Shown here piece by piece: positions 36,357-45,541 of a stretch of 64,000 bases of DNA. Positions within the stretch are counted from its first letter, which is position 1; each line of letters starts with the position of its first letter. The stretch covers positions 43,248-107,247 of the forward strand of contig NZ_LFME01000014.1 in assembly GCF_001043115.1 (NCBI RefSeq). The letters run 5' to 3'. Origin of the DNA: Xanthomonas sp. NCPPB 1128 (lineage in GTDB: Bacteria > Pseudomonadota > Gammaproteobacteria > Xanthomonadales > Xanthomonadaceae). The notes below the pieces were generated by a model. That model saw only the letters and a list, made by a program, of their open reading frames with translations. It was not told the origin of the DNA and did no database searches. The translations under genes and the position numbers were made by a program.

Positions 36357-37481
36357 ATGTCACGCCTGCCGCTGCTGCTGTGCGCCACCCTCTCCCTCGT
36401 CGTTCCGTTTGCTTGCGCCGCCGCACCAGCGGCCGCGACCGCACCGCCGGCGCAGGACGACGGCTGGCCGGTCGCCGACGCCGCCGCCAGCGGCTGGAAG
36501 CTGGACCGGCTTGCCGCCATGGAGCGCGCCATCGCCGATGGCGCGGCGCCGGACACCACCAGCGTGCTGATCGTGCGCGACGGCGCCTTGGTCTACGAGC
36601 ACTACTTCGGTGGGGCCGACCGGCAGACCTTGCACGACACCCGCTCGGCGACCAAGAGCGTGACCGCGCTGCTGGTCGGCGCGGCGATCGCCCGCGGCCG
36701 TCTGCCCGGCGTACAAGCCCGCGTCTACGACTTCTTCGGCGACCGCCAGTGGCAGCACGATGCGCCGCGCAAGCGCGCGATCACCATCGAAGACCTGCTG
36801 ACGATGAGTTCGCAATGGGAGTGCGACGACGACAACGCCTTCTCCAGCGGCCACGAGGAACGCATGTACGTCAGCGCCGACTGGACGCAGTTCGCACTGG
36901 ACCTGCCGCTCAAGGGCTATGCGCCCTGGATGCGCCGCCCCGAGGAGAGTCCATATGGACGCGCCTTCTCTTACTGTACCGCCGGCAGCTTCCTGCTCGG
37001 CGCGCTGCTCGAGAAGGCCACCGGGCAGCGCCTGGAGGACTTCGCCGCGCAAGTCTTGGAGCGGCCGCTGGGTATCGTCGGTGCGCACTGGCTGCACGCC
37101 GCCGAGGGCGTGGGCATGGGCGGTGGCGGCACCCGCTACCGAAGCCGCGACCTGGCCAAGTTCGGCCAGTTGCTGCTCGACGACGGCCGCTGGCACGGCA
37201 CGCAAGTGTTGCCGGCCGCATGGATCCGGGCGATGACCCAGGTGCATGCGCAGGCCCGCGGCGATGCCGACTACGGCTACCTGTTGTGGCGCTTCCGCTT
37301 CCAGGCCCACGGCGTCGAACGCGGGGTCTGGGCGATGTCGGGCAACGGCGGCAACTATGTGTTCGTGCTGCCGGAGGAACGCCTGGTGGTGGTGATCACC
37401 CGGCGTGCCTACAACCGTCCGCAGATGCACCCGCAATCGCAGGCGCTGCTCGCCGACTACGTACTCACGGCATTGCCGTAG
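36357..37481 (+). CDS. Class C beta-lactamase-like serine hydrolase (exported)
   Basis: 374 residues from the ATG 36357 with a signal peptide (LVVPFACAAAPAA). The SxxK motif is SATKS (about residue 103), the tyrosine motif is Y-C-T in SYCTAGS, and GNGGNYVFV stands where the KTG-like strand would be. Such proteins are esterases, D-Ala peptidases or beta-lactamase relatives, and the substrate is unclear. It is convergent with the CadC-like gene, and the two coding 3' ends overlap by 17 bp. Confidence 0.88.
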   Translation: MSRLPLLLCATLSLVVPFACAAAPAAATAPPAQDDGWPVADAAASGWKLDRLAAMERAIADGAAPDTTSVLIVRDGALVYEHYFGGADRQTLHDTRSATKSVTALLVGAAIARGRLPGVQARVYDFFGDRQWQHDAPRKRAITIEDLLTMSSQWECDDDNAFSSGHEERMYVSADWTQFALDLPLKGYAPWMRRPEESPYGRAFSYCTAGSFLLGALLEKATGQRLEDFAAQVLERPLGIVGAHWLHAAEGVGMGGGGTRYRSRDLAKFGQLLLDDGRWHGTQVLPAAWIRAMTQVHAQARGDADYGYLLWRFRFQAHGVERGVWAMSGNGGNYVFVLPEERLVVVITRRAYNRPQMHPQSQALLADYVLTALP

Positions 37482-39027
37482 GCACTAGTCCGGCACGCTG
37501 CGCCTGCACCCGTTGCGCGGCGACATCGGCCTCGTTGCGCGCCAGCAACACCGCGAAACCCGGCTCCGCGCGCAGCGGTGCCAGCAGCGGCGACACCCGC
37601 AGGTAGGCACCGTCGCGATAGCCCGCGGCCTGGGCCCGACGCAGCGCGTCCAGCGCCGCCGGCCGGTCGCCGGCCAACTGCAGCAGCAGCGCCGCATCCA
37701 GCGCATCCAGCGGGTCGGTGCCGCGTGCCACGGCGTCCAGCAAGGCCTGCGCCCGCGCGCGCAGTTGCGGCGCCGGGGGCGGCGGTTGCGCCTGCAGCGT
37801 CCAGGCCACGGCCTGGGCGAAACTGCCTTGCGGGCGCAGACGCATGGCCTGCAGGCTCGCCTGGCGTGCCCGCGCGGGGTCGCCACGCGCCAGCGCCACC
37901 TCCGCCTGCAGCAGGAACAGTCCGGCGGAGTCGGTGCCGCGCCCCAGCGCCTGATCCAGCGCGGCCTGCGCATCGGCCGTGCGGCCATGCACGAACAGGA
38001 AGCGCGGCCACGCCAGATTGGAATACGCGCTGTCGGGATAGAGCTGGAAACTGTCGCGGTAGCGCGCTTCGGCGGCGCTGACGTAGCCCAGCAGGTCGAG
38101 GTTGCTGGCGATCTGCAGCGGCAGAAAGCGCACCCGGGTTGGATCGCGCACCTGCAGGTTGGCCGCCAGCGCTTGCGCCAGGCGGCCCTGGCGTTCGTAC
38201 AGATAGGCCGCCGAGCCGCGCACGGCATCGGCCTGCGGGTCCAGTTGCAACGCGCGCTCATAGGCGGCCAGCGCCGCAGCGTTGTCGCCGCGGCAATCGT
38301 ACGCATAGCCGAGCGCAGCATGCGCGGCGGCCAGACGCGGATGTGCCGTGAGTACCTGCGTCGCCAACCGCTGCGCGCGCAATGCGACCTGCTGGTCGCC
38401 GTCGTATTGGCAGACGCGCGCACTGTAGGCGCGGCTCAGGCCAAGCAAGGCGGCCGCCTCGTCCGGTGCCTGCTGCAGGCGCTGTTGGTACAGCGTGATC
38501 GCACGCGCGTTGTTGTCGCGCTGGCCAATGCCGGCGTAGTACTCGGCGCGCTGCAACAACGGCGCCGCGGCCGGCGTTGGCGCGGCTGCCTGCCAGCGCG
38601 ATACGACCAATGCCGAGGCGATCGCCACCGCACCTGCCGCGATCGCCCAGACGCCACGCCTGCGCCACATCGGCCGCGGCGCAGGCGCGGCGTCGGCAGG
38701 AACCGGATCGGCGTCGGGCTGTACCGGCAGGCACAGTTGATACCCCTGGCCGCGCACCGAGCGCAGATAACGCGGTTGCCGCGAGGCATCGCCCAGCGCC
38801 TGGCGCAGCAAGCGCACGCGCTGGGTGACGGTCTCCTCGTTGACCAGCGCCGGCGCCCACACCTGCGCGATCAGTTCATCGAACCCCACCACGCGCTGAC
38901 CCTGCTGCAGCAGGTAATGCAGCAGGCGAAAACTCAGCCCGCCCACTTCCAGGACCGCACCGTCGCGCTCGACCCGCTGCCGCGCCGCGTCGATGCGCAG
39001 GTCGCCCAGCCGGTAGCGCTCGGCCAT
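37465..39027 (-). CDS. CadC-like winged-helix regulator with TPR domain
   Basis: 520 residues. The OmpR/PhoB-type winged helix occupies residues about 1-100 (YRLGDLRIDAARQRVERDG, FDELIAQVWAP, VRLLRQALGD, YLRSVRGQGYQL). A membrane helix lies at about 123-145. About 350 periplasmic residues of TPR repeats follow (AAAHAALGYAYDCRGDNAAALAAYERAL). A membrane-bound regulator that senses something outside and acts on DNA directly is implied. It begins 9 bp after the oleC stop on the same strand, so it is probably transcribed with oleC. Confidence 0.9.
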   Translation of the reverse strand: MAERYRLGDLRIDAARQRVERDGAVLEVGGLSFRLLHYLLQQGQRVVGFDELIAQVWAPALVNEETVTQRVRLLRQALGDASRQPRYLRSVRGQGYQLCLPVQPDADPVPADAAPAPRPMWRRRGVWAIAAGAVAIASALVVSRWQAAAPTPAAAPLLQRAEYYAGIGQRDNNARAITLYQQRLQQAPDEAAALLGLSRAYSARVCQYDGDQQVALRAQRLATQVLTAHPRLAAAHAALGYAYDCRGDNAAALAAYERALQLDPQADAVRGSAAYLYERQGRLAQALAANLQVRDPTRVRFLPLQIASNLDLLGYVSAAEARYRDSFQLYPDSAYSNLAWPRFLFVHGRTADAQAALDQALGRGTDSAGLFLLQAEVALARGDPARARQASLQAMRLRPQGSFAQAVAWTLQAQPPPPAPQLRARAQALLDAVARGTDPLDALDAALLLQLAGDRPAALDALRRAQAAGYRDGAYLRVSPLLAPLRAEPGFAVLLARNEADVAAQRVQAQRAGLVPTAMP

Positions 39028-39036
39028 CGTCGCGCC

Positions 39037-40698
39037 TCAGCGCACCTGTTCCGCGGCCCACAGCGCCAGCTTCTCGCGCCCGATCTTGGCGTTGTGGCGG
39101 ATGTCCACCGGAAAGCCCGGGTGGCTCAGGAAGTCGACGATGCCGGCGGTGTGCGCATGTGCGGCGGCGGTGTCGCGCAGTTGCTGCTGCAGCGCCTGCA
39201 ATTCGGGGCCGCTCGACAGCATGGCGCCCACTTCCAGCTCGTAGCACAGCACCGGGCGCTGCCGCCCCGGCTCGCCGATGCCGACCAGGGCGGTGCGGCC
39301 GATGCCCGGCAGCGCGTTGAAGATCGGCTCCACCTGCTCGGTGTACAGCGGCCCCTGCGCGGTCTCCACGCGCTGGGTCTTGCGCCCGCAGAACCACAGC
39401 CGGCCCTGGTCGTCGAAATAGCCGACGTCGCCCATGCGGTGCACGACGCGCTCGCTGCCGTCGTCCAGGCGTTCGCGGATCTTGGCCAGGCGCGTGGCCG
39501 CGTCGCGGTTGAAGTAGGTGTCGGTGGCGGTCGGGCCGGCCACGGTGATCTCGCCGACCGTGCCCGTGGGGACTTCGCGCACGCCGCTCCACTCGGGAAT
39601 CGCGGCGTCGTCGATGGCGATGATGCGCACCTGGTTGGGCGGTACCACCGTGCCGACGCAGGTGCCAGCGCCGCTCTCGGTGGCCGCGCGCGTGTCCTGC
39701 AGTTCACGGCCCTCGATCACCGCCACCGGCAGGCATTCGGTGGCGCCGTAGGGCGTCCAGAACCGTCCATCCTCCGGCAGCAGGCGGCGGATCCGCGCCA
39801 CCACGTCCGGCGGCACCGGCGCGCCGGCCGAGGTGGCGCAGCGCACATTGGTCAACGGCTTGCCGTAGTCGGCCAGCACCCGCATCAGCGCCGGCGAGCC
39901 GAACAGCTGGGTCACGCCGAAGCGTTGCATCGCATCGTGCAGCTTGCGCGGGTCGACCTTGGCCGGACGCGTCGGGTCCATGTCCGGGATCACCGAGGTC
40001 AGCCCCAGCGCCGGGTCGAACAGCGCGAACGGCGGGAAGGTCGGCAGGTCGATCCCGCCGGGCTGCATGTCGAAGGCATTGCGCATCAGCTCGATCTGGC
40101 CGACGAAATGCCGGTGCCGGTAGACCACGCCCTTGGGCACGCCGGTGGAGCCGCTGGTGAACAGGATCGCGGCGACGTCGTCCGCGGCCGTATCGGCCAG
40201 CTGGCCGCCGGCGCCCTGGCCTGCGCGCTCGATCCGCGCCAGCGTGGTGCCGCCCCAGGCCCAGCGCCGGCCGACGGTGACGATCCGTTTCGCCGAGCGC
40301 GCCCAGCCGAGCAGACGCCGCGCCAGCTGCGCCAGCGGAATGCCGATGAAGGCCTCCGGCTGCGCCTCGTCCAGGCATTGCTTGAGTGCGCGCCGGTCGA
40401 TGCCCGGATCGACCAGTACCGGCACCGCACCGGCCTTGAACAGCGCGAACATCAGCAGGAAGAACTCCGGCGACGGCCGCACCATCACCACCGTGCGGGT
40501 GCCGCGGCCGATGCCGTAGCCGCCCAGGCCGGCGGCGATGGCATCGCTGCGCGCGTCCAGTTGCGCATAGCTCAGGGTCACGTCGTAGGCGGCCATGCCG
40601 CCGGGGCCGGGCCGGCCGGGGCAGCGCATGGCGATCTGGTCCGGGCGCTCGCGCGCCAGCCGCGGCAGCGTGGCCGCGATGTTGCAGGTCGTGGTCAT
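39037..40698 (-). CDS. oleC: Beta-lactone synthetase OleC
   Basis: 553 residues of the ANL (acyl-adenylating) superfamily from the ATG 40696-40698. The P-loop is ILFTSGSTGVPKGVVYRH, with TPYGATECLPVA and MGDVGYFDDQGRLWFCGRK; the C-terminal lysine region has NAKIGREKL. OleC turns the 2-alkyl-3-hydroxyacid into a beta-lactone using ATP, the third step of olefin synthesis. Its neighbours and motifs fit Xanthomonas OleC. Confidence 0.94.
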   Translation of the reverse strand: MTTTCNIAATLPRLARERPDQIAMRCPGRPGPGGMAAYDVTLSYAQLDARSDAIAAGLGGYGIGRGTRTVVMVRPSPEFFLLMFALFKAGAVPVLVDPGIDRRALKQCLDEAQPEAFIGIPLAQLARRLLGWARSAKRIVTVGRRWAWGGTTLARIERAGQGAGGQLADTAADDVAAILFTSGSTGVPKGVVYRHRHFVGQIELMRNAFDMQPGGIDLPTFPPFALFDPALGLTSVIPDMDPTRPAKVDPRKLHDAMQRFGVTQLFGSPALMRVLADYGKPLTNVRCATSAGAPVPPDVVARIRRLLPEDGRFWTPYGATECLPVAVIEGRELQDTRAATESGAGTCVGTVVPPNQVRIIAIDDAAIPEWSGVREVPTGTVGEITVAGPTATDTYFNRDAATRLAKIRERLDDGSERVVHRMGDVGYFDDQGRLWFCGRKTQRVETAQGPLYTEQVEPIFNALPGIGRTALVGIGEPGRQRPVLCYELEVGAMLSSGPELQALQQQLRDTAAAHAHTAGIVDFLSHPGFPVDIRHNAKIGREKLALWAAEQVR

Positions 40699-40844
40699 GT
40701 GCCGATTATCGCCGATGCGCCGGGCCGCAGCCGCCACGCCGTCCGTGACCGCCGTGGCTGAATGCCGCAGTGCTTGCAGCGCGCCCCGGTTCGGTCAGAA
40801 TGCCGCGCCCCCCATCGCAGTTCGCCGCGCAAGGCCCGGCCGCC

Positions 40845-41219
40845 ATGTCCCATCCCTGCCTCACCTGCGGCGCCTGCTGCGCCTACTTCCGCGTCAGTTT
40901 CCACTGGAGCGAAGCCGATCCCGCGCTGGGCGGCAGGGTCCCGTTCGAACTGACCGAGCCGCTGCGCACCCATGAGCGGGTGATGCGCGGTACCTCGCAG
41001 GCGCAGCCGCGCTGCATCGCCCTGGACGCGGACATCGGCCGCTACAGCCGCTGCAGCATCCACGAACGGCGGCCGTCGGTGTGCGCCGCGGTGCCGGCGT
41101 CGCTGGAGTTCGGCGAGCGCAGCGCGCAATGCGACAAGTCGCGGCTGGCGCACGGCCTGCCGCTGCTGACCCCGGCCGACTGGGACGGCGTGGTCGAACG
41201 CAATCTGCCGGACGCCTGA
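40845..41219 (+). CDS. YkgJ-family cysteine-cluster protein
   Basis: 124 residues starting MSHPCLTCGACCAYFRVSF. The CxxCxxCC cluster followed by later cysteines (RCSIHERRPSVCAAV) is the zinc/iron-binding YkgJ signature. The function is unknown. It lies on the opposite strand to the ole genes around it, so it is probably an unrelated insertion. Confidence 0.9.
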   Translation: MSHPCLTCGACCAYFRVSFHWSEADPALGGRVPFELTEPLRTHERVMRGTSQAQPRCIALDADIGRYSRCSIHERRPSVCAAVPASLEFGERSAQCDKSRLAHGLPLLTPADWDGVVERNLPDA

Positions 41220-41251
41220 GCGGCCGATGCCATCAGCATGACAGCGGTGCC

Positions 41252-41336
41252 GTGGGAGCGGCTCTTGTCCTCTTTTTTGGGATCAACCGCGACCCGCGTT
41301 ACCGGTAACGCCCGTCGCGGCTGAAGCCGCTCCTAC
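41252..41336. repeat. Hairpin repeat with disrupted left arm
   Basis: An intact inverted A unit at 41314-41336. The left arm (41252-41293) has its stem core interrupted by about 23 unrelated T-rich bases (CTTGTCCTCTTTTTTGGGAT), and the palindrome GTTACCGGTAAC lies between the arms. It is between the convergent YkgJ gene and the small secreted protein gene. Confidence 0.75.
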
Positions 41337-41398
41337 GGAATCCGTGCAAACACCTATCCTGGCGGCATCCGAAGAGCGGCAGACGCGCGCCGCATGGC

Positions 41399-41887
41399 TC
41401 AGCGATGCTTCCAGGCCGTCGGCACCGGATTGGTCACGGTGTTCTTCTCCAGGGTGTAGGTGCCGTTCTGCTGGGCGATGGCCTCGCCGGTATCGACGAC
41501 CGCGTTCTGGATGAAGACGTTTTTGTCCTCGCCACGGATGAAGGTCAGCTGGTGGAAGGCGGTCTTGTTGCCCCAGTCCTCGGACGGCAGCGAGACGAAG
41601 CGGATCGTGTAGGTCTGGTCGTCGAAGCTGCCTTGCAGCACGTACACGCCGTAGTGGTTCTCGCCCTGCGAGATGATCTTGTACATGCCGTTGCTGTAGT
41701 AATAGATCTCCGCATCGGGGAACGGCTTCTTGTCGTACAGCTTGCGGTAGTGCAACACCTGTTTCCAGGTGGGCTGGCCGAATCCCACCGTCAGCGTCTT
41801 GCCGTCCGCGGACGTGGTCAGGTCTTCCGCATGCGCACCAGGCACGCTCATCGCCGTCAGCAGCATCGCCATCGCCATCGCCTTCAC
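41399..41887 (-). CDS. Exported protein of unknown function
   Basis: 162 residues from the GTG at 41885-41887 (GGAG about 7 nt upstream); its short basic start and AMAMAMLLTAMSVPGAHA form a signal peptide. The mature part is rich in aromatic residues and beta strands (YYYSNGMYKIISQGENHYGVYVL, SFDDQTYTIRFVSLP) and has no cysteines, like a small periplasmic beta-protein. I do not recognise a family. It lies between oleC and oleB on their strand, but with its own upstream space. Confidence 0.75.
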   Translation of the reverse strand: MKAMAMAMLLTAMSVPGAHAEDLTTSADGKTLTVGFGQPTWKQVLHYRKLYDKKPFPDAEIYYYSNGMYKIISQGENHYGVYVLQGSFDDQTYTIRFVSLPSEDWGNKTAFHQLTFIRGEDKNVFIQNAVVDTGEAIAQQNGTYTLEKNTVTNPVPTAWKHR

Positions 41888-42130
41888 TCTCTGTCTCCGT
41901 TCGGATTGGTGCAGCGTCCGCTTCGGCGCGCCGCGTACATCGGCGGCGACTGTACCCAGCCAAACATATTGCGGCACGGCAATCGGTAGCAGTTTGCGTG
42001 CGCCCGTGTAGACGATCGGCGGCGCAGCGACGACGCCATCTCGCGCCACGTCGCAGCAATGCCTTTCCCTCGTGACATGCGCACCGATGCGGCGCACCAC
42101 TGCACGCCGGCATCGTGCCGACGTGCGCGC

Positions 42131-43036
42131 TCAGGACAGCGGATGCGCGTCCAGGAACCGGCGGATCGCCGGCACCAGCACCTCGTGCTTGTCTTCCAGC
42201 ACGTAGTGGTTGGCATCTTCGAACGCCATCACCTCGGCCTGCGGCAGCGCCCGGCGGAAACCCTCAAGGAAATGATGATCGAAGCATATGTCGCGCAGGC
42301 CCCAACCGATGAAGGCCGGGCGGTCCGCGAACGACGGCAGCGCCTGCTCGGCCCGCTCCAGCAGCGACCAGGCCTTGTCCGCCGGCGACAGCGGGATGTC
42401 CTGCATGAAGCGGATGGTGGAGATGCGGTTGGCCCAGCTGTCGTACGGCGCCACGTAGGCGCGACGCACGTCGGCGGGCATGCGCCGCGACACGCCCAGC
42501 CACGACGCACCCGAGGAGAACGCATTGAAGGTGCGGATGAACCATTCGCCCAGGCGCCAGTGCCGGCCCATCGCAATCTGCCACGGCATCGGCTTGGCCG
42601 CCGGCAGCGGGAACGCCGCGGTATTGGTGACGACCAGGCGCCGCACCTGCGCATGGTGCGACAGCGCCCAGCCGAAGCCGATCATGCCGCCCCAGTCGTG
42701 CACCGCCAACGTCACCGGCCCGTCGATGCGCAAATGCCGCAGCAGCGCGTCGAGGTCGTCCACGCGCGATTGCAGGGTGTACTCGTAGCCCGGCCGCGCG
42801 CCCGGCGCATCGTCCGGCTTGTCCGACAGGCCCATGCCGATGTGGTCGGGCACGATGCAGCGGTAGCGGTCCGACAAGCCGCTCACCAGCGTGCGCCACA
42901 GATAGCTCCAAGACGGATTGCCGTGCAGCATCAGCACCACCTCGCCGTCGCGCGGGCCCTCGTCGAGATAGGACATGTGCAGCCCCGGACGAACCTGGAA
43001 GCGCTGCGGGGTGAAGGGATAGCCGGGGTAGTTCAT
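42131..43036 (-). CDS. oleB: Beta-lactone decarboxylase OleB (haloalkane-dehalogenase-like)
   Basis: 301 residues from the ATG 43034-43036. The alpha/beta hydrolase has the nucleophile Asp114 in HDWGG, the oxyanion region HGNPSWSYLWR, and the catalytic His in EDANHYVLEDK. OleB removes CO2 from the beta-lactone made by OleC, giving the cis-olefin. Its closest relatives are haloalkane dehalogenases, but the ole context decides the call. Confidence 0.93.
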   Translation of the reverse strand: MNYPGYPFTPQRFQVRPGLHMSYLDEGPRDGEVVLMLHGNPSWSYLWRTLVSGLSDRYRCIVPDHIGMGLSDKPDDAPGARPGYEYTLQSRVDDLDALLRHLRIDGPVTLAVHDWGGMIGFGWALSHHAQVRRLVVTNTAAFPLPAAKPMPWQIAMGRHWRLGEWFIRTFNAFSSGASWLGVSRRMPADVRRAYVAPYDSWANRISTIRFMQDIPLSPADKAWSLLERAEQALPSFADRPAFIGWGLRDICFDHHFLEGFRRALPQAEVMAFEDANHYVLEDKHEVLVPAIRRFLDAHPLS

Positions 43037-43124
43037 GCAGGGGACCGATGCGATGTGGATAAGGATGAGGACAACGCTGCCACGGCGCGTGGTACATGGC
43101 CGGCGGTGTCCGCGACAGCAGGAT

Positions 43125-44297
43125 TCATAGCGGTTGCGCACCCTCGCTGAGGATGTCCAGATAGGCCTGATAGGCGAACACGCGGTGCCGCTGCTGTCCT
43201 GTGAGCTCGTTGACGATGCCCAACTCCTGCAGGGTGCGGATGGCAGCACGGATCGTCGGCGCGCTGAGCGGCAAATGCGGCTGAACCTGCGGCACGCCCA
43301 GCAGCACACGACGGGCGAACTGCTCGAACACCAAGCTAACGTTGCCCGCACGCGTTCCCAACCCGGCGATGCGTCCGCGGTCGGCCGCCAGCAGTGCCAG
43401 CAAGCGCTGCGCGGTGGTCACCGCCTGTTGCGCCGTGTCCGCCACACCCTCCAGAAAGAAATCCAGCCAGCCTTCCCAGTCGCCCTCGGTGCGTACCGCG
43501 TTGAGGCGCTCGTAGTAGCGCGCGCGGTGACGCTTGAAGAACAGGCTCAGATACAGGCTGGGCGCGCGCAGCACACCTTCGTTGCACAGGATCAATGCGA
43601 TCAGCAGCCGCCCCAGCCTGCCGTTGCCGTCGCTGAAAGGATGGATGGTTTCGAACTGCACATGCGCCAGGGCCGCCTTGACCAGCGGCGAAACATCGCG
43701 GTCCGGCGCGTGCAGGAAACGCTCGAAGGCGGCCAGCGCCGCATCCAGCGCTTCCGGCGGCGGCGGCACGAAATGCGCCAACGCCGGCGAGGCGCCACCG
43801 ATCCAGACTTGACCGGAACGAAACTCACCCGGACGTTTGCCGGCGCCACGTCCGCCTTGCAGCAGCAGGGCGTGCATCTCGCGGATCAGGCGCAGCGACA
43901 GCGGAAAGTCGTCCTGGCGCAAGCGCCGCAACCCATGGTTCAACGCGGCGACGTAATTGGAGACCTCCTCCACGTCCTCCAGGGGAACGCCCGGCGCCTC
44001 GTCCAGCTCGAACAGCAGCAGATCGGACAACGACGACTGCGTTCCCTCGATCTGCGAGGACAGCACCGCTTCCTTGCGCACGTAGTGGTAGAGGAACAGC
44101 TCCGGATCCGGCAGCATCAGGGTGATGCCATCCAGGCGACCCAGCGCCTGGTCGGCCTGTTCCTTGCGCGCGATCAGCGGCGCCGCCGCCAACTGCAGCG
44201 GCGGCTCGGGCGGCAGCGGGTCAGGGACGAACGCCTGATAACGGCTGCCCGCCAGCGACCCGGGGACGTAGTGTCCGGTACAGCGTCGAAGCGACAT
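43125..44297 (-). CDS. Fic-domain AMPylase-type protein with autoinhibitory motif
   Basis: 390 residues. An N-terminal Fic_N-like segment carries the inhibitory motif SSQIEG (residues 80-85; S/T-x3-E-G), which marks class II Fic proteins. The active-site loop HPFSDGNGRLGR is at 219-230. The C-terminus (about 345-385, LSAPTIRAAIRTLQELGIVNELTGQQ) is a winged-helix-like DNA-binding tail. It transfers AMP or a similar group onto target proteins. It lies between oleA and oleB on the same strand, with a palindrome directly upstream that could be its own operator. Confidence 0.92.
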   Translation of the reverse strand: MSLRRCTGHYVPGSLAGSRYQAFVPDPLPPEPPLQLAAAPLIARKEQADQALGRLDGITLMLPDPELFLYHYVRKEAVLSSQIEGTQSSLSDLLLFELDEAPGVPLEDVEEVSNYVAALNHGLRRLRQDDFPLSLRLIREMHALLLQGGRGAGKRPGEFRSGQVWIGGASPALAHFVPPPPEALDAALAAFERFLHAPDRDVSPLVKAALAHVQFETIHPFSDGNGRLGRLLIALILCNEGVLRAPSLYLSLFFKRHRARYYERLNAVRTEGDWEGWLDFFLEGVADTAQQAVTTAQRLLALLAADRGRIAGLGTRAGNVSLVFEQFARRVLLGVPQVQPHLPLSAPTIRAAIRTLQELGIVNELTGQQRHRVFAYQAYLDILSEGAQPL

Positions 44298-44329
44298 TGG
44301 GCAATCCTTGCCGTGGCCGGAGACGGCTC

Positions 44330-44361
44330 TTAGGAAAGAAATTTAGCAAATTTCTTTCTAA
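44330..44361. promoter_or_regulatory. AT-rich palindrome upstream of fic, candidate operator
   Basis: GAAAGAAATTT (44334-44344), AGC, AAATTTCTTTC (44348-44358): a perfect 11-bp inverted repeat, extended by TTA...TAA with one bulged base. Its AT content stands out sharply in this GC-rich region. It ends 32 bp before the fic ATG, and the C-terminal winged helix of Fic may bind it (inference). Confidence 0.6.
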
Positions 44362-44422
44362 ACACCCAACTTGCGGCGCGCAAGGAAAATTCGCGCGCCT
44401 GTCCTGCGCTGCGTCCCGTCGC

Positions 44423-45439
44423 TTACCAGACCACCTCGGCCATCGAGCAATTCAAGCCCGAGCCGATGCCCATCAGCGCGATCCGGTCGCCCTTCTTGAG
44501 GCGGCCCAGCTCGCGCAGCTTGCTCAGCACGATCGGCACACTGGCCGGGCCGATGTTGCCGTATTCGCCGAAGATGGTCATGACCTTCTTCTGGTCGATA
44601 CCGAAGCTCTTCATGAAGGCCTTGGTGTGCGGAAGGCTGACCTGGTGGATGACGAACTGGTCCAGTTCGTCCACCGCCCAGCCCAGCGCCTGCCGCGCGG
44701 CGGCGAAGGTCTTCTGGCCCAGCTTGAGGCCTTCGATCAGCAGCATGCGGGTGTCGGTGACCATGCGGTCCATGTTGCCCCGGCACAGGGTGTTCCACTG
44801 CGTGGCCGAGCGGGTCACGCCGCCGCGGTAGCGCGGCGCATCCGGTGCCAGGTCGGTACGCGTCATCACCATCGCCACGGCACCGCAGCCCAGGGTCAGG
44901 GTCGCCATTTCGTCGCGGAAGGCGTCGGCGGTCAGGTCCTGCGAGGCCATCCGCTCCAGGGTCTTCTCGTACACCAGGTTGGCGGTCTCGCCATCGACCA
45001 CCATCGCGTAGTCGATCTCGCCACGCTCGATCATCCGCGCCGCGATGTCCATGCCGTTGATGAAGGCCAGGCAGGCGTTGGCGACGTCGAAGGTCATGCA
45101 CTGCTCGCTCACGCCCAGATTGCCGGCGACGATGCTGGCGGTGGACGGCTCCAGGTAATCGCGGCTGACAGACGTATTGACCAGCAGCCCGACCTGCCCG
45201 GCCTCGATGCCCGCATCGCCCATCGCCTTGCGCGCCGCCAGCGTCGCCACATCGGAGGCCTGCAGATCCTGGTCCCACATGCGCCGCGCATGGACGCCGG
45301 CGATGTCGCCGAGCACGTCGGCACGGATCCGCAGCCGGTCCAAGGTCGGCTGCAGGCGCGCGTTGATCTGCTTGGAGGTCAGCGTATGCGGCGCGTCGAT
45401 ATGCGCCAGTCCCGCGATCGAGACGTTGGTGAAGAGCAT
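44423..45439 (-). CDS. oleA: Acyl-CoA condensing enzyme OleA
   Basis: 338 residues from the ATG 45437-45439, the same length as X. campestris OleA. I recognise near-identical stretches (SIAGLAHIDAPHTLTSK, VSRDYLEPSTASIV, MTFDVANACLAFINGMDIA, VIHQVS, NIGPASVPIVLSKL). The catalytic Cys is residue 123. The thiolase-fold enzyme joins two fatty acyl-CoAs in a non-decarboxylative Claisen condensation, the entry step of long-chain olefin synthesis. It is the first gene of the scattered ole set. Confidence 0.96.
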   Translation of the reverse strand: MLFTNVSIAGLAHIDAPHTLTSKQINARLQPTLDRLRIRADVLGDIAGVHARRMWDQDLQASDVATLAARKAMGDAGIEAGQVGLLVNTSVSRDYLEPSTASIVAGNLGVSEQCMTFDVANACLAFINGMDIAARMIERGEIDYAMVVDGETANLVYEKTLERMASQDLTADAFRDEMATLTLGCGAVAMVMTRTDLAPDAPRYRGGVTRSATQWNTLCRGNMDRMVTDTRMLLIEGLKLGQKTFAAARQALGWAVDELDQFVIHQVSLPHTKAFMKSFGIDQKKVMTIFGEYGNIGPASVPIVLSKLRELGRLKKGDRIALMGIGSGLNCSMAEVVW

Positions 45440-45541
45440 CGAGGTGTACGCCAGGGTCAGGCGAGGGGGCGCCAATTCTAGCGGTAACACGGTTTTACCG
45501 CATCTTTAACAAATCCACAGAAAGCGTATGGTCTGAGCGGT

